Source: Pseudomonas sp. Choline-02u-1 (lineage in GTDB: Bacteria > Pseudomonadota > Gammaproteobacteria > Pseudomonadales > Pseudomonadaceae). From it: 64,000 nt of DNA. Below the pieces are notes generated by a model that ran no database searches, was not told the DNA's origin, and was given only the letters and a program-made list of their open reading frames with translations. Location of the stretch: the NCBI RefSeq assembly GCF_002836515.1, contig NZ_PJBC01000058.1:124001-188000 (forward strand), read 5' to 3'. Both the position numbers and the translations under genes were made by a program. This document shows positions 8,865-20,586 of this stretch, one piece after another; within the stretch, counting starts at the first letter, position 1, and each line of letters opens with the position of its first letter.

Positions 8865-10607
8865 TTACTTACGCGCATCCGCCCACGATTTCAGCAGTTC
8901 GCTATAACTCACGGTTTCGCCTTTAGGCTTCTCGTTGGCCAGTTTCGGCTTCGGTGCGCCCGGCTGGTCGAACCAGTACTGCGCGTCGCGTTCCGGGTTC
9001 ATCTTCGGTGCGCACACGGCCTGAGCCTTGGAGCGTTCGAGGCGTTCCATGATGCGGTCCTGGTCTTTCGCCAGGCCATCGAGCGCCTGTTGCGGGGTCT
9101 TCTCGCCGCTGGCCGCTTCGGCGATGTGGCTCCACCACAGCTGCGCCAAACGCGGATAGTCCGGCACGTTGGTCCCGGTCGGCGACCACTGCACGCGGGC
9201 CGGGCTGCGATAGAACTCGACCAGCCCGCCAAGTTTCGGCGCCAGATCGGTCATCGCTTGCGAGTTGATGTCCGACTCACGAATCGGCGTCAGGCCGACG
9301 ATGGTTTTCTTCAGCGACACGGTTTTCGAGGTGACGAACTGCGCGTACAACCACGCTGCCAGTTTCTGTTTCTCAGGGGTGGATTTCATGAATGTCCACG
9401 AACCCACGTCCTGATAGCCCAGCTTCATACCCTCTTCCCAATACGGGCCTTTTGGCGATGGTGCCATGCGCCACTTCGGCGTGCCGTCGGCGTTGACCAC
9501 CGGCAGGCCCGGTTTGGTCATGTCGGCGGTGAACGCGGTGTACCAGAAGATCTGTTGGGCAATATTGCCCTGCGAAGGCACCGGCCCGGACTCCGAGAAA
9601 GTCATGCCAGCCGCTTCCGGTGGCGCGTACTTCTTCAGCCAGTCGACGTATTTGGTGGTGGCAAACACCGCCGCCGGGCCGTTGGTGTCGCCGCCGCGGG
9701 TCACGCTGGAGCCGACCGGATGGCAGTCTTCGACGCGAATACCCCACTCGTCCACTGGCAAACCATTGGGCAGCCCCTTGTCGCCGCCCCCAGCCATGGA
9801 GAACCAGGCATCGGTGAAGCGCCAGCCCAGCGACGGATCTTTCTTGCCGTAGTCCATGTGCCCGTAAACGCGTTTGCCGTCGATTTCCTTGACGTCTTCA
9901 CTGAAGAATTTGGCGATGTCTTCATAGGCCGACCAGTTCACCGGGACGCCCAGCTCGTAACCGTACTTTTCCTTGAACTTGGCTTTCAGATCGGCGCGCT
10001 CGAACCAGTCGGCGCGGAACCAGTACAGGTTGGCGAATTGCTGGTCAGGCAGCTGATAGATCTTGCCGTCCGGCGCGGTGGTAAAAGAAATGCCGATGAA
10101 ATCCTTGATGTCGAGGGTTGGCGAAGTGAAATTCTTGCCCTCGTTGGCCATCAGGTCGGTGATCGATTCGGTCTTGCCGTAGCGAAAGTGCGTGCCGATC
10201 AGGTCGGAGTCGTTGACCCAGCCGTCATAGATGTTCTTGTCCGACTGCATCACCGTCTGCATTTTCTCGACCACGTCGCCTTCCTGCAGCAGGTCGTGGG
10301 TGAGCTTGATCCCGGTGATTTCGCTGAACGCCTTGGCCAACACTTTCGATTCATATTCGTGGGTGGTCAGGGTCTCGGAAACGACCTTGATGTCCATGCC
10401 GCGAAACGGCTCGGCGGCCTTGATGAACCACTTCAGTTCTTCCAACTGCTGTTCGGCCGTCAGGGTCGAGGGCTTGAACTCGCTGCCGATCCATTTTTTC
10501 GCAGCATCTTCGTAGGCGTCGGCCCAGGCAGATGCGCTCAAACCGCTGAGTGCCAGCATGGCTGCCAATGAAATGCTATGTCGCAGCTTATTGTTTTTAT
10601 CGAACAT
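8865..10607 (-). CDS. glpV: ABC transporter periplasmic substrate-binding protein, GlpV-like (glycerol type)
   Basis: 580 residues from the ATG at 10607, which follows a good AGGAGG site. The N-terminus has a Sec signal peptide (basic start, hydrophobic SLAAMLALSGLSASAWA, cleavage after AWA). The remainder is an extracellular solute-binding protein of family 1, long for the class, as in rhizobial GlpV. Upstream in the operon are two ATPases, two permeases and a DUF2160 small membrane protein, the exact composition of the rhizobial glpSTPQUV glycerol importer; the ligand (glycerol or a related polyol) is inferred from that set. Last gene of the operon. Confidence 0.82.
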   Translation of the reverse strand: MFDKNNKLRHSISLAAMLALSGLSASAWADAYEDAAKKWIGSEFKPSTLTAEQQLEELKWFIKAAEPFRGMDIKVVSETLTTHEYESKVLAKAFSEITGIKLTHDLLQEGDVVEKMQTVMQSDKNIYDGWVNDSDLIGTHFRYGKTESITDLMANEGKNFTSPTLDIKDFIGISFTTAPDGKIYQLPDQQFANLYWFRADWFERADLKAKFKEKYGYELGVPVNWSAYEDIAKFFSEDVKEIDGKRVYGHMDYGKKDPSLGWRFTDAWFSMAGGGDKGLPNGLPVDEWGIRVEDCHPVGSSVTRGGDTNGPAAVFATTKYVDWLKKYAPPEAAGMTFSESGPVPSQGNIAQQIFWYTAFTADMTKPGLPVVNADGTPKWRMAPSPKGPYWEEGMKLGYQDVGSWTFMKSTPEKQKLAAWLYAQFVTSKTVSLKKTIVGLTPIRESDINSQAMTDLAPKLGGLVEFYRSPARVQWSPTGTNVPDYPRLAQLWWSHIAEAASGEKTPQQALDGLAKDQDRIMERLERSKAQAVCAPKMNPERDAQYWFDQPGAPKPKLANEKPKGETVSYSELLKSWADARK

Positions 10608-10654
10608 AGAGACCTCCTGTTTAAGTTGTGGAGCCGCGTTGCCGAACGATTCGA

Positions 10655-10927
10655 CTAGCCCCAACGCATCACAGCCAACAGCCACACCAGGGACAGCGCG
10701 GACGCCACCCAGATGCTCCAGTCGGTGACGCCGATTACCAGCAAATGCAGGTAGGCGCTGCCGAGAAGACCGATAAACAAGCGATCGCCACGGGTGGTGG
10801 CAATCGGCAAAAACCCTCGCCGCAAGATGCTCGGCGAGCGCAATTCCCAAGTGGTCATGCCCACCAGAATCAGACCGATGCCGATGAAGAACGCGGCGGT
10901 CGGTGTCGTCCAGCTCATCCATTCCAT
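10655..10927 (-). CDS. glpU: Small DUF2160 membrane protein, GlpU-like
   Basis: About 90 residues with three predicted hydrophobic helices (TAAFFIGIGLILVGMTTW, GLLGSAYLHLLVIGVT, WIWVASALSLVWLLAV-like region at the end). It resembles the DUF2160 subunit found only in glycerol-type ABC operons. Two ATGs (10930 and 10927) are possible; the second is six bases from a GAGGAG site and is preferred. It lies between the second permease and the substrate-binding gene, as in other glpSTPQUV operons. Its function is not defined by the sequence. Confidence 0.75.
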   Translation of the reverse strand: MEWMSWTTPTAAFFIGIGLILVGMTTWELRSPSILRRGFLPIATTRGDRLFIGLLGSAYLHLLVIGVTDWSIWVASALSLVWLLAVMRWG

Positions 10928-10937
10928 CATCTGCTCC

Positions 10938-11738
<801 letters not shown>

Positions 11739-11747
11739 GGCCGGGCC

Positions 11748-12614
11748 TCAGCGGTTGGCGTCGGAGTGCGTCATGGCGGTATAGAACAGCCAGGACACCA
11801 ACAGGATGATCAGGAAGTACACCAGCGAAAACGCCGCTGCCGGACCGAGGTCGAATTGCCCTACGGCCATCTGCGTCAACGTCTGACTGAGGAAGGTCGT
11901 GGCATTACCCGGCCCGCCGCCGGTGAGCACGAACGGCTCGGTGTAGATCATGAAACTGTCCATGAAGCGCAGCATCACCGCGATCAGCAGCACGCTTTTC
12001 AGCTTGGGCAATTGAATGTGGCGGAACACCGCCCAGGCCGAGGCGCGATCGATGCGTGCGGCCTGGTAATACACGTCGGGAATCGCCCGCAGGCCGGAGA
12101 AGCACAGCAGCGCCACCAATGAAGTCCAGTGCCAGACGTCCATCACCAGCACCGTCACCCAGGCGTCCATGGTGTTGGCCGCGTAGTTGTAGCTGATGCC
12201 CATGGCATTGAGGCTGGAACCGAGCAGGCCGATGTCGGCGCGGCCGAAGATCTGCCAGATGGTGCCGACCACGTTCCACGGAATCAGCAACGGAATCGCC
12301 AGAATGATCAGCACCACCGAAGACCAGCGGCCCTTGGTCGGCATGGTCAGCGCGACGGCGATGCCCAGCGGTATTTCAATCAGCAACACGCACGCCGAAT
12401 AGATGAACTGGCGCAGCAGCGAGTCATGCAGACGCGGGTCGAGCAGCACCTGCCTGTACCAGTCGGCACCGACGAAGTAGCGGCTGGACTGGTCGAAGAT
12501 GTCCTGCACCGAATAGTTGACCACGGTCATCATCGGGATCACCGCACTGAACGCCACCAGCAGGAACACCGGCAACACCAGCCACCAGGCCTTGTTGTTC
12601 TGCACCTTGTTCAT
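11748..12614 (-). CDS. glpP: ABC transporter permease, GlpP-like (MalF/UgpA class)
   Basis: 288 residues with six predicted transmembrane helices (first: WWLVLPVFLLVAFSAVIPMM) and an EAA-type loop around SGLRAIPDVYYQAARIDRAS. The start overlaps the upstream ATPase stop by four bases (ATGA), indicating coupled translation. Partner of the permease encoded directly downstream. Confidence 0.88.
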   Translation of the reverse strand: MNKVQNNKAWWLVLPVFLLVAFSAVIPMMTVVNYSVQDIFDQSSRYFVGADWYRQVLLDPRLHDSLLRQFIYSACVLLIEIPLGIAVALTMPTKGRWSSVVLIILAIPLLIPWNVVGTIWQIFGRADIGLLGSSLNAMGISYNYAANTMDAWVTVLVMDVWHWTSLVALLCFSGLRAIPDVYYQAARIDRASAWAVFRHIQLPKLKSVLLIAVMLRFMDSFMIYTEPFVLTGGGPGNATTFLSQTLTQMAVGQFDLGPAAAFSLVYFLIILLVSWLFYTAMTHSDANR

Positions 12615-13723
12615 GGCTGCACCTCCTCGTCGCTGACTTCCAGCAAGAACTCATCGGCATAGACCATCAGCCATTGCGCCGGAAAACTGATGTAAGCCGT
12701 GCCTTGAGGCACCGGCTTGTCTTCAGCCAGGCGCACCTTCAACGGCGCACCGTCGAGGTTGAGGGTCATGATCTTGTAGGTGCCGAGGTCTTCGACGTGT
12801 ACGACGTTGGCCTGCATCGCGTCGTCAAACGGCTCGTCCCAGACGTGAATAAACTCGGGGCGGATGCCGACCTTGAGATTTTTCCACTGGCCGTGCTCGA
12901 TATGGCGCTGCAAGGCGTCGGACAACGGCAAGTGCGTCGAGGCGAAACCGACGCCACCGGGCTGCGGCTGCACCTCGATCAGATTCATCCCCGGGCTGCC
13001 GATGAAGTAGCCGACAAAGGTATGGCTCGGCCGCTCGAACAATTCCCGTGGCGTGCCGAACTGAACGATCTGGCCGCCGTACATCACCGCGATCTTGTCG
13101 GCGAACGTCGAGGCTTCCAGTTGATCGTGGGTGACGTAGACCATGGTGATGTTGAACTGCTCGTGGATCTGCTTGAGCTTGCGCCGCAGCTTCCACTTCA
13201 GGTGCGGGTCGATCACCGTCAGCGGCTCGTCGAAGAGGATCGCCGAGACGTCGTCGCGCACCAGACCACGGCCCATCGAGACTTTCTGTTTTTCGTCGGC
13301 GGTGAGGTTGCGCGCCTTCTTGCTCAGCAGATTCTGCAGGTCGAGGACTTCGGCGATTTCCTGCACCTTGCTGTGCACTTTCGCCTCGGCCATGCCCTGG
13401 TTTCGCAGCGGGAAAGCAAGGTTATCGAACACGGTCATGGTGTCGTAGACCACCGGAAACTGGAACACCTGGGCGATGTTGCGCTTCTCCGGGGTCAGGT
13501 CGTTGACCGCTTTGCCGTCGAACAACACATGGCCCTGGGACGGGCTGAGCAGGCCGGAAATGATGTTGAGCAAGGTCGACTTGCCGCAACCGGACGGGCC
13601 GAGCAAAGCATAGGCGCCACCCTGCTCCCAGACGTGATCCATCTCGCGGATCGCATAATCCTCCGCGCCGCTCGGGGTTTTGCTGTAGCTGTGGGCGAGG
13701 TGTTGCAAACGGATTTCGGCCAT
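12611..13723 (-). CDS. glpT: ABC transporter ATPase, GlpT-like, with degenerate signature motif
   Basis: 370 residues. Walker A GPSGCGKST (42-50) and Walker B AILFDEP (161-167) are intact, but the LSGGQ signature is replaced by LTADEKQ (140-146). The partner ATPase has a normal signature, so the pair should form an asymmetric heterodimer with one standard site. The C-terminal third is the MalK-type regulatory beta domain (TOBE). Start and stop overlap both neighbours. The divergence looks like a family trait of glycerol-type transporters, not a defect. Confidence 0.85.
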   Translation of the reverse strand: MAEIRLQHLAHSYSKTPSGAEDYAIREMDHVWEQGGAYALLGPSGCGKSTLLNIISGLLSPSQGHVLFDGKAVNDLTPEKRNIAQVFQFPVVYDTMTVFDNLAFPLRNQGMAEAKVHSKVQEIAEVLDLQNLLSKKARNLTADEKQKVSMGRGLVRDDVSAILFDEPLTVIDPHLKWKLRRKLKQIHEQFNITMVYVTHDQLEASTFADKIAVMYGGQIVQFGTPRELFERPSHTFVGYFIGSPGMNLIEVQPQPGGVGFASTHLPLSDALQRHIEHGQWKNLKVGIRPEFIHVWDEPFDDAMQANVVHVEDLGTYKIMTLNLDGAPLKVRLAEDKPVPQGTAYISFPAQWLMVYADEFLLEVSDEEVQP

Positions 13724-14817
13724 CAGGCAACCCTCGCGACACGCCGGCCCGGTGCTTGCACCAGACGGCCCTGCGCATCGAAAACGAACAGTTTGTGGGT
13801 CGGGATATAAATGCGGATCGGCGCATCGACGTCGTATTCGTGAACCCCGGGCAAGTGCAGCACCAACAGAAAGTGCTCGTTGCGCACGTGCAGGAAGGTT
13901 TCCGAACCGCTGATCTCGGCAACCTCGACGGTCACCGCCAATTCGAGGTCGTCATCGTTGCTCGGCACCAGCGAGATATGGCTCGGCCGGACGCCAAATC
14001 GGAACTCGCCCTCGCCCACCGGGCGCAGGTCGACGTTCAACGGAAAGTGGACGAAATTGGCGAAGCTGACTTCGTTGCCGGCAATGCGTCCCGGCATGAG
14101 GTTGATCGGCGGCTCGGAAAACAATTCGGCGGCGAGCACGGTTTGCGGCTGGTGATACACCGAAGTCGACGGCCCGCTCTGGATCACCCGACCTTCGTGC
14201 AGGATGGTGGTGGTGCCGCCGAGGGCCAGCGCTTCGTTGGGTTCGGTGGTGGCGTAGATGGCGATGGTGTGGCGCGCTTTGAACAACTCGCGCATTTCCT
14301 GACGCAGTTCTTCGCGCAGCTTGTAATCGAGGTTGACCAGCGGCTCGTCGAACAGAATCAGTTCAGCATCCTTGACCAAGGCGCGAGCCATGGCCGTGCG
14401 CTGTTGCTGACCGCCGGACAGCTCCAGCGGATAGCGCTGCAAGAACTTTTCGATGCGCAGCATGCGTGCGGTTTCCTGCACCTTGCTGTGAATGATGTCT
14501 TTGGAAATTCCGGCCTGACGCAGTGGCGAGGCAATGTTCTCAAACACCGTCATGGTCGGGTAATTGATGAACTGCTGATAGACCATCGACACGTTGCGCA
14601 GCCGCACCGGGCGTTGGGTGACGTCGACGCCGTTCATCAGCACGCGGCCGCTGTCGGGCTTGTCGAGGCCGGCCATCAGGCGCATGAGACTGGTCTTGCC
14701 GGACAGGGTGCGCCCGAGCAGAACATTGAAGGATCCGGGTTCGAATTTCAGACACGCATCGTCGATCCAGATCTGGCCCTCGACGGTACGGCTGACGTGC
14801 TCCAGGGTAAGTGACAT
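13723..14817 (-). CDS. glpS: ABC transporter ATPase, GlpS-like
   Basis: 364 residues from the ATG at 14817; an upstream in-frame ATG at 14874 lies on the sigma-54 promoter and is rejected. Walker A is GRTLSGKT (35-42), followed by a normal LSGGQQQR signature and ILFDEPLVNLD. The C-terminus has a MalK-like regulatory domain. First gene of the operon; its stop overlaps the next ATG by one base (TGATG). Energises the glycerol-type importer. Confidence 0.86.
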   Translation of the reverse strand: MSLTLEHVSRTVEGQIWIDDACLKFEPGSFNVLLGRTLSGKTSLMRLMAGLDKPDSGRVLMNGVDVTQRPVRLRNVSMVYQQFINYPTMTVFENIASPLRQAGISKDIIHSKVQETARMLRIEKFLQRYPLELSGGQQQRTAMARALVKDAELILFDEPLVNLDYKLREELRQEMRELFKARHTIAIYATTEPNEALALGGTTTILHEGRVIQSGPSTSVYHQPQTVLAAELFSEPPINLMPGRIAGNEVSFANFVHFPLNVDLRPVGEGEFRFGVRPSHISLVPSNDDDLELAVTVEVAEISGSETFLHVRNEHFLLVLHLPGVHEYDVDAPIRIYIPTHKLFVFDAQGRLVQAPGRRVARVA

Positions 14818-14862
14818 GGCTCGGCCTTTTTTATTTTTGGAGTCAAGCGACCGGAGCAACAG

Positions 14863-14878
14863 AGCGACATTCATGCCA
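14863..14878 (-). promoter_or_regulatory. Sigma-54 (-24/-12) promoter of the glpSTPQUV-like operon
   Basis: Read on the minus strand: TGGCATG-AATG-TCGCT, matching TGGCACG-N4-TTGCW with the GG and GC doublets at the exact 12-base register. The predicted start is about 35 bases upstream of the glpS ATG. The divergent gene encodes a sigma-54 activator, which supports the call. Confidence 0.8.
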
Positions 14879-14933
14879 GAAATGGCAAGTGGTTGATTTG
14901 CTTTGAGAAGCAGTATTCACGGGGGCGAGCGGC

Positions 14934-14991
14934 GTTCACAGCTGAACACTTTTGAACAGTCGGGGTGATTGACAATGAACAATAGTGAACA
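14934..14991. promoter_or_regulatory. Probable upstream activator sites (TGAACA repeats)
   Basis: Four TGAACA hexamers start at 14943, 14953, 14976 and 14986, so two pairs each spaced by one helical turn. The first is also half of the inverted repeat GTTCA-N4-TGAAC (14934-14947). They lie about 55-115 bases upstream of the -24/-12 promoter, where enhancer-binding proteins bind. The activator gene starts at 15202. Confidence 0.6.
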
Positions 14992-15040
14992 ACACTCTAT
15001 GCACGCTTTTGCCCAGTCTCATGAACACCGAAGATCCCAT

Positions 15041-15128
15041 GTGGGAGCGGGCTTGCTCGCGAATGCGCAGTATCAGTCACCGAATCAGTTGAATGACACA
15101 CCGCATTCGCGAGCAAGCCCGCTCCCAC
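15041..15128. repeat. REPIN (paired inverted REP, GTGGGAGCGGGCTTGCTCGCGAA type)
   Basis: Left arm 15041-15063 and right arm 15106-15128 are perfect inverted copies separated by 42 bases. It sits between the activator-site repeats and the regulator gene. Confidence 0.93.
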
Positions 15129-15201
15129 AATGGACTTGTGGTGATTTGAAGATCCGGGTTCATAACAATAATAAAATCGCTGCACTCAGAGGCTCGCCCC
15201 C

Positions 15202-17037
15202 ATGGCCGCACCTGCTTCGCCGCTGTCCCACGATGCGATCGTCCAGACGTCCTGGCAACGTTGTCGCGCGTTCGGTCTCGACCACCTGAGCACCCCGGCC
15301 TTCGATCAATTGCCCGCCGTCGGCATTGCGCGGTTGCTCGACAGCCATCACTCGCTGGTGCAGACCACGCATCAGGAAGTCCTGCCCTATTACGAAAACA
15401 TCCTCAGCAACTCCAACTGCCTGATCATGCTCGCCGACAATCAGGGCCAGGTGCTGACTTCGTGGGGCACCCAGCGTTTTATCGAACCGAACCTGGCGCG
15501 TGGCTTTCAGGCCGGGGCGAGCTGGATGGAGCGCAGCAGCGGCACCAATGCGATCGGCACCGCACTGGCCTGTGAGCAGGCGGTGCACATCGAACACGAC
15601 GAACACTTTCTCAAGGCCAACCGCTTCATGACCGGCTCCGCCGCGCCGATTTTCGACGCCGAACGCAAGGTCATTGCCGTGCTCGATGTCTCCAGCGACA
15701 GCTACCTGCCGCCCTCGCACACCCTGGGCATGGTGAAGATGATGAGCCAGACCGTGGAGAACCGGCTGATCCTCAACCTGTTCCACGGTCAGCACTTTCA
15801 ACTGACCTTCAACACCGGGTTGAACAACCTCGACAGCCAGTGGGCCGGGTTATTGATCTTCGATGAGAGCGGTCAAGTGCTGTCGGCCAATCGCCGTGCC
15901 GACAACCTGCTCGGTGTGCGTCTGTCCCGCGTCAGCGTTGAAAGCCTGTTCAAAGTGTCATTGCTGGAGCTGATCAACCAGCCCGAGGGTCTGCCATTTG
16001 CCCTGCAGACCTCCGGGCGCAACCGTTTCCAGTGCTTGCTGAAGCGGCCGAAACAGGCGCCGGTGCAAGCGCGGGTGTTTATCGCCGAGGACAAGCCTGC
16101 GCCAGCCAGTGCGATCAGTCTCAACACGCTGCATTTCGGCGACAGCCGTGTGGAAAAAGCCGTGCGCCAGGCCGAACGCCTGCTGGAAAAAGACATTCCG
16201 CTGCTGATTCACGGCGAAACCGGTGTCGGCAAAGAGGTGTTCGTCAAAGCCCTGCATCAGGCCAGCTCGCGCAACAAACAAGCGTTTATCGCGGTGAACT
16301 GCGCAGCGATCCCCGCCGAACTGGTCGAGTCTGAATTGTTCGGCTACGAAAAAGGCGCATTCACCGGGGCCAATCAGAAAGGCAGCATCGGCCTGATCCG
16401 CAAGGCAGACAAAGGCACGCTGTTTCTCGACGAGATCGGCGATATGCCGCTGCCAACTCAGGCGCGCTTGTTGCGGGTTTTGCAAGAGCGTTGCGTGCAG
16501 CCGGTGGGCAGCAGTGAGTTGTTTGCGGTGGATCTGCGGATTATCTCGGCGACCAACCGATCCTTGCGCGAACAGGTGCAGTTGGGTCGGTTTCGTGAGG
16601 ATTTGTACTACCGCATTGGTGGGCTGACTTTGGAATTGCCGCCACTGCGTGAGCGCAGTGATAAACAAGCGCTGTTCAAACGACTGTGGGAACAGCATCG
16701 CGAGCCGACGCAATGGGCGGGGCTGAGCCCGGAGGTGCTGGAGCTGTTTGAAAAGCATCCGTGGCCGGGGAATCTGCGTCAGGTCAGCAGTGTGATGCAG
16801 GTGGCGTTGGCCATGGCCGAAGAGCAACCGGTACGGCCGGAGCATTTACCGGATGATTTTTTTGTCGATCTGGAGATGGAGCCGGTGGAGACAGCGGCGC
16901 CGTTGGGGCTGGATTTGAATGATATCGAGGCGTTGAATCGCGAGTTGAAAGCGGCCGGGGGGAATATTTCGCACCTGGCGCGGCGCTTGGGGGTGAGTCG
17001 GAATACGCTGTACAAGCGGTTGCGGCAGGCTGAATGA
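15202..17037 (+). CDS. Sigma-54-dependent activator, AcoR-like (GAF, AAA+, Fis HTH)
   Basis: 611 residues. An N-terminal sensory region with a GAF domain (about 60-195) is followed by a PAS-like stretch (about 210-300), then a sigma-54 AAA+ domain with Walker A GETGVGKE (338-345), the sigma-54 contact loop GAFTGA (385-390) and Walker B TLFLDEIG (406-413). A Fis-type helix-turn-helix ends the protein (GGNISHLARRLGVSRNTLYK). No receiver domain, so it probably senses a small molecule through the GAF region, as acetoin or glycerol activators do. It is divergent from the ABC operon, which has a sigma-54 promoter; control of that operon is a strong inference. Confidence 0.88.
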   Translation: MAAPASPLSHDAIVQTSWQRCRAFGLDHLSTPAFDQLPAVGIARLLDSHHSLVQTTHQEVLPYYENILSNSNCLIMLADNQGQVLTSWGTQRFIEPNLARGFQAGASWMERSSGTNAIGTALACEQAVHIEHDEHFLKANRFMTGSAAPIFDAERKVIAVLDVSSDSYLPPSHTLGMVKMMSQTVENRLILNLFHGQHFQLTFNTGLNNLDSQWAGLLIFDESGQVLSANRRADNLLGVRLSRVSVESLFKVSLLELINQPEGLPFALQTSGRNRFQCLLKRPKQAPVQARVFIAEDKPAPASAISLNTLHFGDSRVEKAVRQAERLLEKDIPLLIHGETGVGKEVFVKALHQASSRNKQAFIAVNCAAIPAELVESELFGYEKGAFTGANQKGSIGLIRKADKGTLFLDEIGDMPLPTQARLLRVLQERCVQPVGSSELFAVDLRIISATNRSLREQVQLGRFREDLYYRIGGLTLELPPLRERSDKQALFKRLWEQHREPTQWAGLSPEVLELFEKHPWPGNLRQVSSVMQVALAMAEEQPVRPEHLPDDFFVDLEMEPVETAAPLGLDLNDIEALNRELKAAGGNISHLARRLGVSRNTLYKRLRQAE

Positions 17038-17058
17038 CACGTTGTCTGGACGGGCCTC

Positions 17059-17083
17059 TTCGCGAGCAAGCCCGCTCCCACAG
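17059..17083. repeat. Single REP sequence
   Basis: TTCGCGAGCAAGCCCGCTCC plus CACAG, one arm of the same family as the REPIN at 15041. No partner arm is close. Confidence 0.75.
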
Positions 17084-17110
17084 GGGATTTGTGTCGTGCA
17101 TTGAAAGTCG

Positions 17111-17219
17111 ATCGTTCCCACGCTCTGCGTGGGAATGCAGCCCGGGACGCTCTGCGTCCCTACAGAGCCGAACGCGGAGCGTCCGTTGAGGCATTCCCAC
17201 GCAGAGCGTGGGAACGATC
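17111..17219. repeat. Long inverted repeat, GTTCCCACGCTCTGCGTGGGAA family
   Basis: Outer arms 17111-17138 and 17192-17219 are perfect inverted copies (ATCGTTCCCACGCTCTGCG...), and each arm contains its own small palindrome. The interior has a further pair (GACGCTCTGCGTCC, GCGGAGCGTC). Found again at 35761 and 63048. Lies just downstream of cysS. Confidence 0.9.
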
Positions 17220-17238
17220 ATGGTAGGGGCTTTGGGCC

Positions 17239-18621
17239 TCAGTCAGCCAGACGCCAGGTCGTCCCACCCTTGCCATCTTCCAGCACCACACCCATCGCTG
17301 TGAGCTGATCACGAATCCGGTCCGACTCGGCCCAATCCTTCCCGGCCCGAGCCGCCAGACGCGCAGCAATCAACGCATCAACCTCAGCCGCATCGACCCG
17401 CCCTTCGGCGCCAGCCTGCAGGAAGTCATCGGCCTCGAGCTGCAACACGCCCAGCACGCTGGCCAGTTCTTTCAGGCGCGCCGCCAGACCTGCCGCCGCA
17501 GCCAGATCGCTCTCGCGCAGACGGTTGATCTCGCGCACCATTTCGAACAGCACGGCGCACGCTTCCGGGGTGCCGAAGTCATCGTTCATCACCGCAGTGA
17601 AACGCTCGACAAACGCCTCGCCACCGGCCGGCGCCACGCTCGGCAGACCTTTCAACGCGTGGTAAAAACGCTCCAGTGCGCCCTTGGCGTCCTTGAGGTT
17701 GTCTTCCGAATAGTTGATCGCGCTGCGGTAGTGGCTCGACACCAGCAGGTAGCGCACGACTTCCGGGTGGTACTTGTCGAGCACGTCGCGGATGGTGAAG
17801 AAGTTGTTCAACGACTTGGACATCTTCTCGCCATTGATGCGAATCATGCCGCAATGCATCCACGCGTTGGCGTAGGTCTTGCCCGTGGCCGCTTCGCTTT
17901 GGGCAATTTCGTTTTCGTGGTGCGGGAACTCGAGGTCGCTGCCGCCACCATGAATGTCGAACGTCTCACCGAGGCAGCAGGTCGACATCACCGAGCACTC
18001 GATGTGCCAGCCCGGACGCCCGGCGCCCCATGGCGATTCCCAGCTCGGCTCGCCCGGCTTGGCAGCTTTCCACAGGACGAAGTCGAGCGGATCTTCCTTC
18101 GACTCGTCGACTTCGATGCGCGCGCCGATGCGCAGGTCTTCGATTTTCTTGCGCGACAGCTTGCCGTAGCCCATGAATTTGGCGACGCGGTAGTACACGT
18201 CGCCATTGCCCGGCGCGTAGGCGTAGCCCTTGTCGATCAGGGTCTGGATCATCGCGTGCATGCCAGCGATATGATCGGTGGCGCGCGGTTCCATGTCCGG
18301 TTTCTGGATGTTCAGGCGCGCTTCGTCTTCGTGCATCGCGGCGATCATGCGCTCGGTCAACGCTTCGAACGATTCACCGTTCTCGTTGGCGCGGTTGATG
18401 ATCTTGTCGTCGATGTCGGTGATGTTGCGCACGTAGGTCAGGTCGTAACCGCTGAAGCGCAACCAGCGCGTCACCAGATCGAACGCGACCATGCTGCGGC
18501 CGTGGCCGAGGTGGCAGTAGTCGTACACGGTCATCCCGCAGACATACATGCGCACCTTGTTGCCATCCAGCGGCTTGAAGACTTCTTTGCTCTTGGTGAG
18601 CGTGTTGTAGATCGTTAGCAC
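17239..18621 (-). CDS. cysS: Cysteinyl-tRNA synthetase
   Basis: Charges tRNA-Cys. 460 residues from a GTG start at 18621, which has AAGGA six bases upstream and gives the family N-terminus (M)[14 protein letters not shown]. Signatures: zinc-binding [18 protein letters not shown] (with HIGH-like HLGH), [10 protein letters not shown] and [15 protein letters not shown] for zinc, and the KMSKS loop [10 protein letters not shown]. Class I synthetase of normal length. It starts 18 bases after the glnS stop and is probably co-transcribed with it. Confidence 0.97.
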   Translation of the reverse strand: MLTIYNTLTKSKEVFKPLDGNKVRMYVCGMTVYDYCHLGHGRSMVAFDLVTRWLRFSGYDLTYVRNITDIDDKIINRANENGESFEALTERMIAAMHEDEARLNIQKPDMEPRATDHIAGMHAMIQTLIDKGYAYAPGNGDVYYRVAKFMGYGKLSRKKIEDLRIGARIEVDESKEDPLDFVLWKAAKPGEPSWESPWGAGRPGWHIECSVMSTCCLGETFDIHGGGSDLEFPHHENEIAQSEAATGKTYANAWMHCGMIRINGEKMSKSLNNFFTIRDVLDKYHPEVVRYLLVSSHYRSAINYSEDNLKDAKGALERFYHALKGLPSVAPAGGEAFVERFTAVMNDDFGTPEACAVLFEMVREINRLRESDLAAAAGLAARLKELASVLGVLQLEADDFLQAGAEGRVDAAEVDALIAARLAARAGKDWAESDRIRDQLTAMGVVLEDGKGGTTWRLAD

Positions 18622-18639
18622 GTTAGTTCCTTGACTCAC

Positions 18640-20337
<1,698 letters not shown>

Positions 20338-20586
20338 AGGATCCTTGACGTACAGGTGCGCGGCCGCAGAAGGGGCCAGACAAAACAAAGCCGCTATCAT
20401 AGCCGATGCTGTCAAGGGCCTGACAGAGCAGGCTCCATAAAGCGGCGCATTTAATCGCGGTGAAATGAAAAACCGCCTCGAAATTCGCGCCTGTCACGCT
20501 AAACTGCGCACCTTGGCCGAAGCAGGCTGAACCGGTTGCGGGGCTGAAGGTCCCAAAACCACGAATTCCTCAGAAGAGTAGCGATC

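Noticed and set aside
8792..8925. Small plus-strand frame starting MAEWWSNQH just after the hydrolase gene, considered as a second precursor
   Set aside because: No ribosome-binding site and it reads through the terminator into the opposite gene.
8817..10571. 584-codon plus-strand frame opposite the substrate-binding gene
   Set aside because: Antisense to a well-supported secreted protein; starts inside a terminator and has no motif.
15041..15128. Repeated palindromes considered as CRISPR or attachment sites
   Set aside because: Copies are scattered singly at gene ends, with no regular spacers, cas genes or integrase; they fit REP/REPIN.
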